In this document: in pieces, positions 24,908 through 33,610 of the stretch
Layout of the letters: each line of letters opens with the position of its first letter
Numbering within the stretch: the stretch's first letter is position 1
Source: Haloglomus litoreum
GTDB lineage: Archaea > Halobacteriota > Halobacteria > Halobacteriales > Haloarculaceae
Reading direction: 5' to 3'
Assembly: GCF_029338515.1 (NCBI RefSeq)
Contig: NZ_CP119988.1
Location: 3,348,001 to 3,412,000, forward strand
Length of the DNA stretch: 64,000 nucleotides
Program-made: the position numbers and the translations under genes
The notes under the pieces: model-generated
Seen by the model: only the letters and a program-made list of their open reading frames with translations
Databases searched by the model: none
What the model was told of the DNA's origin: nothing

Positions 24908-25333
24908 ATGGCGCGGGACCGCCGGAACGGGGCCGGGACCGCCGGAACGGGCGGCGGCAGTGACAACGCCCGCGACGAGGAGCACCCGGTCGAGTTGGGT
25001 GTCCAGCTGCTGGAGCGGCTGGAGCACGCCGAGCTGTCGCTGGCGGAGCTGGTCGACCGCATCGAGACGGTCACGACCCATCCTGCGACGACGCGGGCCA
25101 TCATCGAGGCGGCCGAGAAGCGCGGCGTCATCGAACGCGAGGGCGACGCCGTGAAGCCGACGGGCGGGCGCTTCCTCGCGTTCGAGAGCGAGGTGATCGA
25201 GCGCAGCGGCGACTACGAGTGCGAGCGCTGCGGCAAGTCCCTCTCCGTGGGCCACTTCATCCGGCTGGAGGCCGGCGAACTGGGGCCGTTCGGCTCCTCG
25301 TGCATCAGGAAGGTCACCGGACGCCGCGACTGA
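24908..25333 (+). CDS. Conserved haloarchaeal HTH/zinc protein (DUF5830-like)
   Basis: A 141-residue protein. The first 24 residues are Gly/Ala/Arg-rich, encoded by a duplicated 16-nt DNA stretch (GACCGCCGGAACGGGG). Residues 28-85 form a small helical winged-helix-like unit (RIETVTTHPATTRAIIEAAE). Residues 98-135 are a CxxC ... C zinc-finger end (CERCGKSLSVGHFI and FGSSCIRKV). The pattern matches my memory of haloarchaeal DUF5830. Role unknown. Confidence 0.75.
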   Translation: MARDRRNGAGTAGTGGGSDNARDEEHPVELGVQLLERLEHAELSLAELVDRIETVTTHPATTRAIIEAAEKRGVIEREGDAVKPTGGRFLAFESEVIERSGDYECERCGKSLSVGHFIRLEAGELGPFGSSCIRKVTGRRD

Positions 25334-25364
25334 GCGGGTCGCTTCGACGACGGCGAGCGGATAC

Positions 25365-26333
25365 TCAGCGGCCGCGCCGGAGCTCGTCGACCAGCTGCTC
25401 GATGGTCTCCTGCTGGCGCTCGATGAGGTCGGTCTGCTCGTCGACCTTCCGCTCCAGGGTCTCGAGCCGTTCGAGGACCTCCTTGTCGCTCGCCGAGACG
25501 AACCCCTCGGGGGTGGACTCGTCGTCGACATCGGCGCCGGCATCGCCCTCGGCCCCGGTGTCGGTCGGTGGCTCGTCCGTGCTGGGGAGGGGGCCGTCGT
25601 CGGTCGGCGGCTCGTCAGTCGTCTCGCGATCCTCACCGATGAGGGAGTCGATGCCGCTGTCGGCGTAGTCCGGGCCCGACCGCTCCTCGACCTCCTCGGG
25701 AGCGATGGCCTCGTTGAGGGCCTCCAGGGAGTCGACGTCGTGGAACGCCAGGACGGCCTCCTCGATGGTCCGTCGGACCGTCGGCGCGCGGTCGTTGGGC
25801 ACCTTGATGCGCTCGGGCCGGCCCTCGACCGCGACGACGACCTGCATCGCGTGGCTCCCCTCCTCGAAGTCGAGGCGGGTCAGGTCGGCGTAGGGGTGGG
25901 CCTCGTAGTCCTCGGACCAGACCGCCCCGCCGACGTGCTTGAGGAGGCGCTGCGTTCCCACGACGACCGTGAGTTCGTTGAAGCGGAACACCCCGCGGAC
26001 CTGCTCGTCGTCGGAGAGCGCGCCCGTCGCGCGCAGGTGGGCCGCCAGCACGGTCTCGACGACCTCCTGGGCGTAGTTCGAGCCGACCGCGAACGACTCC
26101 TCGTGGTCGTAGTAGTGGAGTTCGAAGGCGGTCCGACGCCGCCCCGAGGAGAGCTCCAGCCGGTCGAACCCGTGGGCGTGTGCCGCGACCGACTCGTCGC
26201 TCAGCAGGCCGTCCCCCTTGTAGACGAGCGTCCGCTCCGGCGTGACGAAGACGCCGTCCTCGCCGCCGGTGTTCACCGACGCGAGTACCGACTCCCCGTT
26301 CAGTGCATCGGTCACGAGGTCCGGGACGTCCAT
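25365..26333 (-). CDS. Haloarchaeal protein with PH-like domain and coiled coil (DUF7115-like)
   Basis: The 322-residue protein has two beta-rich N-terminal repeats (about 12-105 and 108-190) of a PH- or bPH2-like type, for example RTLVYKGDGLLSDESV and TRLDFEEGSHAMQVVV. An Asp/Glu/Pro/Thr-rich linker (about 225-280) holds repeated DEPPTD units, and a C-terminal coiled coil (about 285-318) follows. It resembles haloarchaeal DUF7115 from memory. ATG at 26333 gives MDVPDLVTDAL; the longer frame to 26432 has no matching start signal. Function unknown. Confidence 0.75.
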   Translation of the reverse strand: MDVPDLVTDALNGESVLASVNTGGEDGVFVTPERTLVYKGDGLLSDESVAAHAHGFDRLELSSGRRRTAFELHYYDHEESFAVGSNYAQEVVETVLAAHLRATGALSDDEQVRGVFRFNELTVVVGTQRLLKHVGGAVWSEDYEAHPYADLTRLDFEEGSHAMQVVVAVEGRPERIKVPNDRAPTVRRTIEEAVLAFHDVDSLEALNEAIAPEEVEERSGPDYADSGIDSLIGEDRETTDEPPTDDGPLPSTDEPPTDTGAEGDAGADVDDESTPEGFVSASDKEVLERLETLERKVDEQTDLIERQQETIEQLVDELRRGR

Positions 26334-26469
26334 GCCCGTGGGTGCCCCGGACCCGGCATAAATCCGGGGGTGACACCCGACCGACGACGGCACGGACCAC
26401 CGCTCGGCCGCGGCTGGCGTCCCGGCGAACAAGAACGTTCAAGAGGCCGTCCCGGCTACGAGAGACTGC

Positions 26470-26600
26470 GCCCGGGTGGCTTAGTTGGACATAGCGCCGC
26501 ACTCATAGGGTAACACCACGAGCGGCACCCCGCGTGTCGGAGGCTGCCTGCCTCCACCTGAGACATGCGGAGATCGCGGGTTCGGAGCCCGCCCCGGGCA
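26470..26600 (+). tRNA. Elongator tRNA-Met (CAT) with 57-nt intron
   Basis: Acceptor arms GCCCGGG (26470-26476) and CCCGGGC pair, with discriminator A at 26600. The D-arm GCTT...TAGC, anticodon stem CCGCA/TGCGG and T-arm GCGGG-TTCGGAG-CCCGC are all present. The anticodon loop is CTCATAA with CAT, interrupted after the second A of CTCATA (26507) by an intron from about 26508 to 26564, the usual archaeal 37/38 position. The acceptor sequence distinguishes it from initiator tRNA. Haloarchaeal elongator tRNA-Met genes commonly contain an intron; the exact boundaries need the bulge-helix-bulge fold. Confidence 0.9.
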
Positions 26601-26637
26601 TACTTCTCTCGACGCGACCGGACAGCACGAGCGCCGC

Positions 26638-27027
26638 TCAGGCCGCCACCTTCCGGACCTCCCACGAGATGCCGATGGCCGCCAGCAGGAGCACCACGAG
26701 GTTGAACGCGGCCTGGAACAGGGGTCGGTACTGCCGGGCGACCCAGATGTCGATGGCGTTCGAGGCGGCGAAGTAGAACCGGAGCGTCGCCACCAGCGCG
26801 AGCAGCGTCAGCCCGCCCAGCAGCGCGTAGCGGGCGTATCTGACGAGGTCACGGCCCTCCTCGTCGGTGTCGTCCGTGGGCGGGTCGTCCGCGGGCGGCT
26901 CGGTCCGGGCGGTCGTGTCGGTCGTGTCGGTGGACATGGCTGGGTCGGGGCTGTCGTTCGCTGGCGGTTCGGCGTCGGTATCCGTCGCTGACTCGGTGGC
27001 CTGCTCGGGAGCGGGGTCGTCGCTCAT
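26638..27027 (-). CDS. Membrane protein with acidic N-terminal tail
   Basis: A 129-residue protein. Residues 1-62 are a Thr/Asp/Pro-rich disordered tail; two membrane helices follow (about 70-88 and 104-123). The stop codon of the exoprotein gene overlaps its ATG region (4-nt overlap at 27024-27027), so the two are coupled and may act together at the membrane. Family not recognised. Confidence 0.7.
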   Translation of the reverse strand: MSDDPAPEQATESATDTDAEPPANDSPDPAMSTDTTDTTARTEPPADDPPTDDTDEEGRDLVRYARYALLGGLTLLALVATLRFYFAASNAIDIWVARQYRPLFQAAFNLVVLLLAAIGISWEVRKVAA

Positions 27028-28034
27028 CGCGACCACCTCCGAGCCAGCAGGGCGGCCCCGAGCAGGGCGACGACGGCCAGGCCCGCGCCGAAACCGGGCT
27101 GGCCGCCGGAGACGGGGGTCCCCGTCCCGGGAGGCGCGCCGCCACTGCCACCCCCGCGGTCGCTCTCGAAGTCGCCGGCCTCGAACCCGACCTCCCGGCG
27201 CGTCTCGTTGACCGAGATGGTCTCGGTCGGGTCGAGGTTCACGACGCCGCGGGCCGTGTCGACCACCACGCCGTCCCGGTACAGCACGGCGTCGACGTAG
27301 TAGTTGTACTCCGCGGGGACCGAGACGGTCGTCGCGGGCGAGGCCGTCCGGCCGGGCTGGATGGTGCCGACATCGACGGCCGCGCGGGCCGCGACCACGT
27401 TGGACTCGGCCTGCCGGAGCGTCAGCTCGACCCGCAGGCCGTCGGGAGCGGTGTCGCCACGGTTGACGAGCGACGGGGCCACGCGGAGGGTGGTCCGGTC
27501 CTCGCCCGCCTCCTCGACGCCCACGGAGAGCGCCGGCAGTGCGTCCTCGTCGGTGAACTCGACGGTGCTCCGGGCGTATGCAGGTGTCAGGGCCGATAGG
27601 CCCGACACCGTTCGCCGGGCGGTGTCGATGCGCCGGTCGCCGGTGTAGACGACGGCCTCGATGCGGTAGCCGCCCTCGCGCTCGACGGTCAGGTTCGTCG
27701 AGACTGGGCGCTCGCCGTCGGTGTCGACGTCGCCGACCTCGACGCGACGGGTCGTCTCCACGAGCCCGGACTCGGTGTCTATCGCGCGGAAGACGACGGA
27801 GACGTTCGGGGTCGTCGGGCCGTCGTGGCGGAGGTACGGTGTCACCTGGAGGGTGGCGGTCTCCCCGCTGACCTGCCCGGCCGTGATGGGCATGTCGACG
27901 GCGCGGAGGGGACCGGGTCGCTCCGGTTCGTCCGCCGAGGGGTCCGCGATGGCGCCGGGGACCACGGCGGCCGAAAGGAGGGCGACCACGACCACCCCGG
28001 CGGCGGCGACCGCCAGGACGCGTTCGCGGTTCAT
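27024..28034 (-). CDS. Secreted beta-rich protein with PGF-CTERM anchor
   Basis: A 336-residue exported protein. It has a signal peptide (about 1-35, VLAVAAAGVVVVALLSAAVV), then two or three Ig-like beta repeats with matching phrases (ATLQVTPYLRHDG and TTLRVAPSLVNRG; TRRVEVGDV and RAAVDVGTI), a Gly/Ser/Pro linker and a C-terminal PGF sorting signal (QPGFGAGLAVVALLGAALLA then RRWSR). Archaeosortase A removes such tails and attaches lipid. Resembles DUF7490-type haloarchaeal surface proteins. ATG at 28034 is favoured over one at 28055. Confidence 0.82.
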   Translation of the reverse strand: MNRERVLAVAAAGVVVVALLSAAVVPGAIADPSADEPERPGPLRAVDMPITAGQVSGETATLQVTPYLRHDGPTTPNVSVVFRAIDTESGLVETTRRVEVGDVDTDGERPVSTNLTVEREGGYRIEAVVYTGDRRIDTARRTVSGLSALTPAYARSTVEFTDEDALPALSVGVEEAGEDRTTLRVAPSLVNRGDTAPDGLRVELTLRQAESNVVAARAAVDVGTIQPGRTASPATTVSVPAEYNYYVDAVLYRDGVVVDTARGVVNLDPTETISVNETRREVGFEAGDFESDRGGGSGGAPPGTGTPVSGGQPGFGAGLAVVALLGAALLARRWSR

Positions 28035-28218
28035 GCGTGTACGTGTGGCACCCACCGACGACGGGATAAGCTTTCAGGGGACTGGTGCCACACATATAAT
28101 ATATAATCTATTTACATCTCGTATTTACACAATTTCGTAGATATACTGCCAACAGTACATCAGCAACCACATCACGCCGGGTCGACGCACGTCGAGCGCG
28201 CGGGGGTCTGCCGCGGGA
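28035..28218. other. AT-rich gene-free region
   Basis: Contains an unusually AT-rich block, ATATAATATATAATC and neighbours (about 28094-28140), in a GC-rich genome. It may hold promoters in both directions or mark a past insertion or deletion beside the decayed methyltransferase. No gene seen. Confidence 0.45.
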
Positions 28219-28384
28219 CTACCGCTCGAAGCCGAGCGCGTAGTGGTACGGCGGTAGCTCGACCTGCTCGACGAGGGTGAGGTCGGCCGCGTCCAGCACG
28301 GCGGCCTCCGTCGCCCCGGGTGTCGGCCAGAGCCGCCCCACACCAGTTCCAGTCGGGCTGGCGGGTGTTCCGGAACCTGTCCAT
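28219..28384 (-). pseudogene. Remnant of a class I SAM methyltransferase
   Basis: The minus strand begins MDRFRNTRQPDWNWC, the usual N-terminus of a haloarchaeal methyltransferase. It then shifts frame to GRLWPTPGAT and jumps directly to EAAVLDAADLTLVEQVELPP and YHYALGFER plus stop, the family's C-terminus. The S-adenosylmethionine-binding core (normally about 150 residues) is absent. Only about 55 codons remain in two frames, so this is a deletion remnant. Confidence 0.6.
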
Positions 28385-28561
28385 GTCGGGGTGGTGGAGT
28401 CCGGCATTACCGGCTCCGCTGGAACCATCCCTGGTTGATACAGTCGCCCTCTTCGGGTACGTTCCGTGTGCCGCCTCCGGGTCGCAGGTGTCGCAGGTCG
28501 CCTCGAATCCGTCTCACGAGGGCGGAGAAGGGTTTTGGCGGGACGAACCGAACGCGGAGTC

Positions 28562-29323
28562 GTGATTCCCAACTACGGGGACAAGTACGACGCGGACGCA
28601 GCCTTCTCACCGGAGGAGGTGGTCGGGATGGGGCGTGAGGAACTGCCGGACGTTCCCCGGGCCGTGATCCTCGGCTACCAGCCGAAACTCACGGAGTTCG
28701 TCGAACCCCGGGCCGACTCTCCAGTCCAGATCGTCCGGTCACAGCGCCTCTACCCGGTGACGGAGACGGTCGGGTACGTCCCCGTCCACGAGTGGGGAAC
28801 CGGGGCGCCGATCTCGGCGATGGTCACCGAGAACGTCATCGCAGCGGGTGCCGAGGTCGTCGTCCTGCTGGGTGGTGCCGCGGGACTGCAGACGGACATC
28901 CCATCGGACGCGGCCATCCTCCCCACCGACGCCATCAGGGACGAGGGGGTCTCCTACCACTACATCCCCGACGGGGAGTCGGTGACGCCGACGGCGTCGC
29001 TCGTCGACGGCCTGGACGAGCGCCTCTCGGAGGCGGGCTTCGACACACCGCGGGGGACGACGTGGACGACGAGCGCCTTCTACCGCGAGACGGTCCCCGA
29101 GATCAGCGCGTACGGCGACGACGGCGTCGTCACGCTGGACATGGAATCCGCGGCCATCTGGGCGGTGTGTCAGTACCGTGGTGTCGACACCGCCTCCGTC
29201 CACGAACTGGGTGGCGTTCTCACGCCCGAGGAGTGGCGGCCGGAGACCCAGCAGGACCGGGGAGTGACGGAGATGTTCGACCCGACCGTGGCTGGCCTGG
29301 AGACCCACGTGGCCGACACGTAG
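28562..29323 (+). CDS. Nucleoside phosphorylase (PNP/UDP family)
   Basis: Phosphorylases of this family split nucleosides with phosphate to base and ribose-1-phosphate. The 253-residue protein has the fold's landmarks: VVVLLGGAAGLQ (about 97-108) and the end signature VVTLDMESAAIWAVCQYRGV (about 187-206) with the catalytic Glu that binds ribose. Uridine or purine nucleosides are both possible. The GTG at 28562 gives MIPNYGDKYDADAAFS; it follows a GGTTTTGG element by about 25 nt. The upstream frame is out of promoter DNA and rejected. Confidence 0.85.
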   Translation: MIPNYGDKYDADAAFSPEEVVGMGREELPDVPRAVILGYQPKLTEFVEPRADSPVQIVRSQRLYPVTETVGYVPVHEWGTGAPISAMVTENVIAAGAEVVVLLGGAAGLQTDIPSDAAILPTDAIRDEGVSYHYIPDGESVTPTASLVDGLDERLSEAGFDTPRGTTWTTSAFYRETVPEISAYGDDGVVTLDMESAAIWAVCQYRGVDTASVHELGGVLTPEEWRPETQQDRGVTEMFDPTVAGLETHVADT

Positions 29324-29399
29324 CGCCGTCTACCCGCCGAGCGTGGGCCCCTGGCCGCGAGCAGTCCTGTCGAACGCCCGCAGTCCGGCGAGTGTTCGG

Positions 29400-30046
29400 T
29401 CACGCGACCGAGTCGGGCGCACCCGCGTCGGTGGTCGCCGGTTCCCCGCGCCCGCTTCGGAGCACGTAGCCCAGCACCAGGTTCGTCACGACAAGGACCG
29501 TGACGACACCGATGACCTTCGGGAGGTAGGGGAGCACCTCCACGATACCCGTTCCGAGATTGAACAGGAAGGTGCAGACGAGCAGCAGCAAGAACCCGCC
29601 CACGGGGCCGTGTAGGTCCCCGACCGGAGGGCCGCGACTCCGAACAGCCCGAACCCGAAGACGATGCCGAGGAAGACGCCCGGCAGGAACAGCGGGACGT
29701 AGGGTTCGAGGCTGCCGCCGAGGAGGCCGCCGAACACGCTGAAGGAGACCACCGCCATGACGACCATCGCGACGAACCCGAGGACCGAGAAGAACGCACC
29801 GATGCGTGTGAGCCAGCGGCTCCGGTCGGAGAGACTCGGATAGAACCCGAGTAACCCGAGGAACCCAGCGGTCCACGCCGTCCCGATGAACGCCTGCCCG
29901 AGGTCCATGAACTGGTTCTCGGTCCCCGCCGAGAGGTTGAACAGCAGGATGGCGAGGTCGGCGGCGAAGACCACCCCCGCGATGGTGAATGCCAGTGCTC
30001 GTCGCTCTTCCAGTGTCGTCAGGATCCGCTTGATAGTTGTCGACAT
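29400..30046 (-). pseudogene. Frameshifted multi-pass membrane protein
   Basis: From ATG 30046 the frame encodes a 140-residue membrane protein with about four helices up to FGLFGVAALRSG, then runs into Ser/Cys-rich out-of-frame text. A second frame continues the protein without gap: GPVGGFLLLLVCTFLFNLG, then LPKVIGVVTVLVVTNLVLGY and a charged tail to the stop at 29400. The lengths require loss of one base (or gain of two) near 29605-29640. It is either a recent pseudogene or a sequence error. Upstream TATA-like DNA (TATATAAG on the minus strand, about 30078-30085) is intact. Confidence 0.65.
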
Positions 30047-30220
30047 GCGTATGGAAATTTCCGCACCCCGACTTAAAACTTATATAGAAAATGCTATATG
30101 TTAACGAGGGTGGTCGCCGGGAGTAGCCCAGAAGTTCGTCATCGCGCACGACGCGGAGATCGGGCCTCTCGGGGGGGAGCACCGACCAGAACGCTCGGGC
30201 CGTTCCGGGCAGCCAGGACA

Positions 30221-31624
30221 TCACTCCTCCGAACCCGGGCTCGGGGCCAGGGGTCGGAGGTCCGCCGAGAAGTGTCGCAGCTCTGCCATCGGCGGCTCGC
30301 TGACGACCTCGTAGCCCGGGAGGTCGTCGGCGTGGTCCGCCACCGCGGCCGCCGTCTCGACGACGTGTTCGAGGTGGTCGCGAGCGTACGTCCGCCGGGG
30401 AATCGCCAGCCGGACGAGGTCCGGCCGGTCGGCGCCCGGGAACGCGAACTCGCCGAGTTCGACCCCGCGGACCCCGCCCTCGCGGTAGAGGTCACAGACC
30501 ACGGCCTGTCCCGGGAACTCCTCGCTCCGGAGGTGGGGGCACATCGCCCCGGCATCGACGTACACCGCGTGCCCGCCGACGGGCCTGACGACCGGGACGC
30601 CGGCCTCGTCGAGGCGCTCACCGAGCCACCGGACCTGCTCGACGCGGTCGGTGATGTACGCATCCGTGACGGCCTCGCGGAGGCCCACGGCGACCGCCGC
30701 GAGGTCCCGGCCCGCCATCCCGCCGTAGGTGGTGAACCCCTCGTAGAGGATGGCGCGCTGCTTCGCGCGCTCGAAGAGGTCGTCGAACGCCGGGGCGTCC
30801 CGGATGCCGACGAAGCCGCCGACGTTGGCGAGGCCGTCCTTCTTCGCGCTCACGATGCAGGCATCGGCGTACGACAGCTGTTCGCGGGCGACCGCGGCGA
30901 CCGTGCTGTCGGCGAACTCGGGCTCGCGCTCGCGGACGAAGTGGGCGTTCTCGGCGAAGCGGCAGGCGTCGAGGACGAACGTGGCGCCGATCTCGTCGCA
31001 GAACTCGCGCACGGCACGGACGTTCGCGACGGAGACGGGCTGGCCGGCGGCGGAGTTGTTGGTGAGCGTGACGACGACCGCCGGGACGCGGTCGGCGCCG
31101 ACCTCGTCGACGACGGCGCGGGCCCGCTCCACGTCGAAGTTCCCGAGGAAGTCGCCGCTCGCGCCCGGATCGAGCGCGCCCTCGACCGGGCAGTCGACCG
31201 GCTCGCCGCCCTGCTCGACGACGTGGGCACGGGTCGTGTCGAAGTGGGTGTTGTTGGGGACGACATCGCCCGGCTCGACGAGGCTCCCGTAGAGGACGTT
31301 CTCGGCGCCCCGGCCCTGGTGAGCGGGGACGATGCGGTCGAAGCCGAGCACGTCGCTCGCGGCCGCTTCGAGGTCCGTGAAGCTCCCGCTCCCGGCGTAG
31401 GCCTCGTCGCCCTGCATCATGGCCGCCCACTGGGCGTCGCTCATCGTCCCGGTGCCGCTGTCGGTCAGGAGGTCGACGTACACCGCGTCCGAATCGAGAT
31501 TGAAGACGTTGTGCCCCGCAGCGTCGAGAGCGGCCTCGCGCTCCTCGCGGTCGGGGAGCCGGATCGACTCCACCATCTTCGCCCGGTATGCGCGCATGCG
31601 CCCCGCCACCGACGCCAGCGACAT
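30221..31624 (-). CDS. tnaA: Tryptophanase (beta-eliminating lyase)
   Basis: Tryptophanase breaks L-tryptophan into indole, pyruvate and ammonia with PLP; tyrosine phenol-lyase is the close alternative. The 467-residue protein matches family length and shows the PLP lysine in IVSAKKDGLANVGGF (K262), a GRGAEN segment (about 104-109) for phosphate binding, TNNSAAGQPVS (about 188-198) and FVLDACRFAENAHF (about 216-229). ATG 31624 is the first start without Arg/Gly-rich out-of-character sequence. Single gene; no tnaB-like transporter nearby. Confidence 0.88.
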   Translation of the reverse strand: MSLASVAGRMRAYRAKMVESIRLPDREEREAALDAAGHNVFNLDSDAVYVDLLTDSGTGTMSDAQWAAMMQGDEAYAGSGSFTDLEAAASDVLGFDRIVPAHQGRGAENVLYGSLVEPGDVVPNNTHFDTTRAHVVEQGGEPVDCPVEGALDPGASGDFLGNFDVERARAVVDEVGADRVPAVVVTLTNNSAAGQPVSVANVRAVREFCDEIGATFVLDACRFAENAHFVREREPEFADSTVAAVAREQLSYADACIVSAKKDGLANVGGFVGIRDAPAFDDLFERAKQRAILYEGFTTYGGMAGRDLAAVAVGLREAVTDAYITDRVEQVRWLGERLDEAGVPVVRPVGGHAVYVDAGAMCPHLRSEEFPGQAVVCDLYREGGVRGVELGEFAFPGADRPDLVRLAIPRRTYARDHLEHVVETAAAVADHADDLPGYEVVSEPPMAELRHFSADLRPLAPSPGSEE

Positions 31625-31843
31625 AGTTCTCGTTGCGGCGAGATGTCCCCTGGCGGCGGGAACTGGGGGACGCCGGCCGGTCGTGTCCGTCACCGGCGGG
31701 ACCTGCGCGGGCTGCCGACGGAACCGTCGGCCTCGCCGTCGCTCCCCGCCACCGGGTCACCGGGACGGCTCCCGTTCGGGGACCGGCGCCGCCCCGCGAC
31801 CGAGAGCCAGGGATGATTTATGTCGACCCGACGCCGAACGGGT

Positions 31844-32587
31844 ATGGCCTCCGGCGACGGCTCGCGGGTCGGGATCATCTGCCGCCCGCATCACCACGTG
31901 TTCGAGACGGTCGGCCGTCGCCTGGACCGTCGGGGGCACCAGGTGACCTACTTCGAACCCGAGCGCGAGCTGCCCCGGTCGGCAATCGAGGAGCTGTCGC
32001 TCCTGGTCTGCAAGAAGGTCCGTCCCGCGTCGGTGCGGGCGCTGAAAGCGGCCGAACGCGCCGGGGTCGCCACCTGGAACGGCCTGCTGTCGACGACCAT
32101 CCTCGCCTCGCGGCTGGTGATGCTGGAGGCGCTGTCGGCGGTTGGCTTCCGCGTCCCCCCGGTGACCTTCGAGCCACCCGAGGGGCCGTACGTCGCCAAG
32201 CCACTGTTCAGCTGGGACGGGGACCCGGAGATCGGCGGGAGCGGCGGCTTCTACCAGCCACTGCTGGACACCGACGGCCGCGACCGCAAGTGCTACCTCG
32301 TCGACGACGGCCGGGCGCTCCACGCCGCCACCGTCGTCTGCTCGTCGAAGCTGTTCGGGGAGAAGCGGGTCCTGGATCACGAGTCGACACCCGACCGGGA
32401 CGTCGACCGGATGGCACAGCTGCTGTCGCTGGCGGATACGGAGGCGATAGGCGTCGACGTCATCGAGGCGGATGGCCGCCGCTACGCCGTCGACTGCAAC
32501 GCCGCGCCGAGCTTCAGGCAGGCAGGGCTGGAGTCTGCACTGACCGATTCGATCCACCGGGCGGTCCCGAGCACGGATACCGGGTGA
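31844..32587 (+). CDS. ATP-grasp domain protein (RimK-like)
   Basis: A 247-residue enzyme with a small Rossmann-like N-terminal part (VGIICRPHHHVFETVGRRL) and an ATP-grasp fold: GPYVAKPLFSWDGDPEIGGS (about 111-130) as the ATP-binding lysine/glycine region, and AIGVDVIEADGRRYAVDCNA (about 205-224) with the metal-binding Asp/Asn pair. It probably ligates an amino acid or acid by an acyl-phosphate route; the substrate is unknown. A GATTTATG box at about 31815-31822 lies 22-29 nt upstream, favouring the ATG at 31844 over one at 31820. Confidence 0.8.
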   Translation: MASGDGSRVGIICRPHHHVFETVGRRLDRRGHQVTYFEPERELPRSAIEELSLLVCKKVRPASVRALKAAERAGVATWNGLLSTTILASRLVMLEALSAVGFRVPPVTFEPPEGPYVAKPLFSWDGDPEIGGSGGFYQPLLDTDGRDRKCYLVDDGRALHAATVVCSSKLFGEKRVLDHESTPDRDVDRMAQLLSLADTEAIGVDVIEADGRRYAVDCNAAPSFRQAGLESALTDSIHRAVPSTDTG

Positions 32588-32686
32588 CAGGCGAGCTGTG
32601 GGTGCATCCGCTCGCGCAGCAGCGACTGACACGCGAACACGCTCGGCCGCCCCCAGTGCGACCGCCGAGCGGGGGCTGTCGGGTTC

Positions 32687-33418
32687 CTACGGCCAGACCG
32701 CCATCATCACCTCGTCGACGTACTCGTCTTCGATGCGGTAGTGGCGCTCGCGGACGGCTTCGGTCTCCCAGCCGTGCTCCTCGAGCCACTCCATGCCGCG
32801 CTCGTTGGTCGCCGGGACGGAGTTGTACAGCTTCTCGTAGCCGTTGTCTCGGGCCCAGTCGTAGGCCCGCTCCATCAGTTCGCTCCCGATGGTGTGACCG
32901 CGGTACTCCGGAACCACGCCGACGGTGAGTTCGGCGGTGTGGTCGAGGCTGTCGACCTCCGGGTGGTCGAGGTTGACCCAGCCGACGACCTCCCCCTCGA
33001 CGGTCGCGACGAAGAACACCCGCGACTGGACCTCGTTGTGCCGGAGCAGGACGTCCTCGTGGTCGACGGTGTCGGCGACGGTCTCGCCGACGATGTACGT
33101 CCGGTCGGCGAGCGCCGTCCGGATCGCCTCGACCAGCCCGTCGAGGTCGTCCTCGTGGGCCTGCCGGATGGTGAACTCCACGTCGTCGGCGGAGTGGATC
33201 TCCACCTCGGCGTCCTCGAACGCCAGCCGCAGTTCGTCCTCGTCGCGCTCGACCACGCCGTCCCGGCGGAGGATGGCGACGTGGTGACCGAACGCCGTCT
33301 CGTCCATGTTCAGCGCGGCCATCGCCTCGTCGTAATCGACCCGTCCGTTGCGCTCGATGTAGTCGTAGATGTCCTTGCGGTCCCGGTGGTCGAACTCCAG
33401 GTCGTCACTGAACTGCAT
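32687..33418 (-). CDS. HTH-GNAT acetyltransferase fusion
   Basis: A 243-residue two-domain protein. Residues 5-65 form a small winged-helix-like unit (RKDIYDYIERNGRVDYDEAM then FGHHVAILRRDGVVERD). Residues 80-243 are a GNAT acetyltransferase with the acetyl-CoA loop VGVVPEYRGHTIGSELMERA (about 167-186). The acceptor could be an amine or a protein N-terminus or lysine. The ATG at 33418 is followed directly by the first helix, and an ACTTAACG TATA lies about 25 nt upstream on the minus strand. Confidence 0.87.
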   Translation of the reverse strand: MQFSDDLEFDHRDRKDIYDYIERNGRVDYDEAMAALNMDETAFGHHVAILRRDGVVERDEDELRLAFEDAEVEIHSADDVEFTIRQAHEDDLDGLVEAIRTALADRTYIVGETVADTVDHEDVLLRHNEVQSRVFFVATVEGEVVGWVNLDHPEVDSLDHTAELTVGVVPEYRGHTIGSELMERAYDWARDNGYEKLYNSVPATNERGMEWLEEHGWETEAVRERHYRIEDEYVDEVMMAVWP

Positions 33419-33610
33419 GACGAGTGGTACCGTTACACACTACTTAACGTTTTTTGCCGGAACTGCGACGAAGGCGGCGTACTGACGGCTCTCCGTGGTG
33501 GTCTCCTCCTGCGGGTCGGCGGGAGTGATCCGGAGAACGGTCACGTCGAGCACCGCGCGCGCGACCCGTCGGTGATGGGCGAGCTGGACGAGCGCCCGCC
33601 CGAGCGGGAC

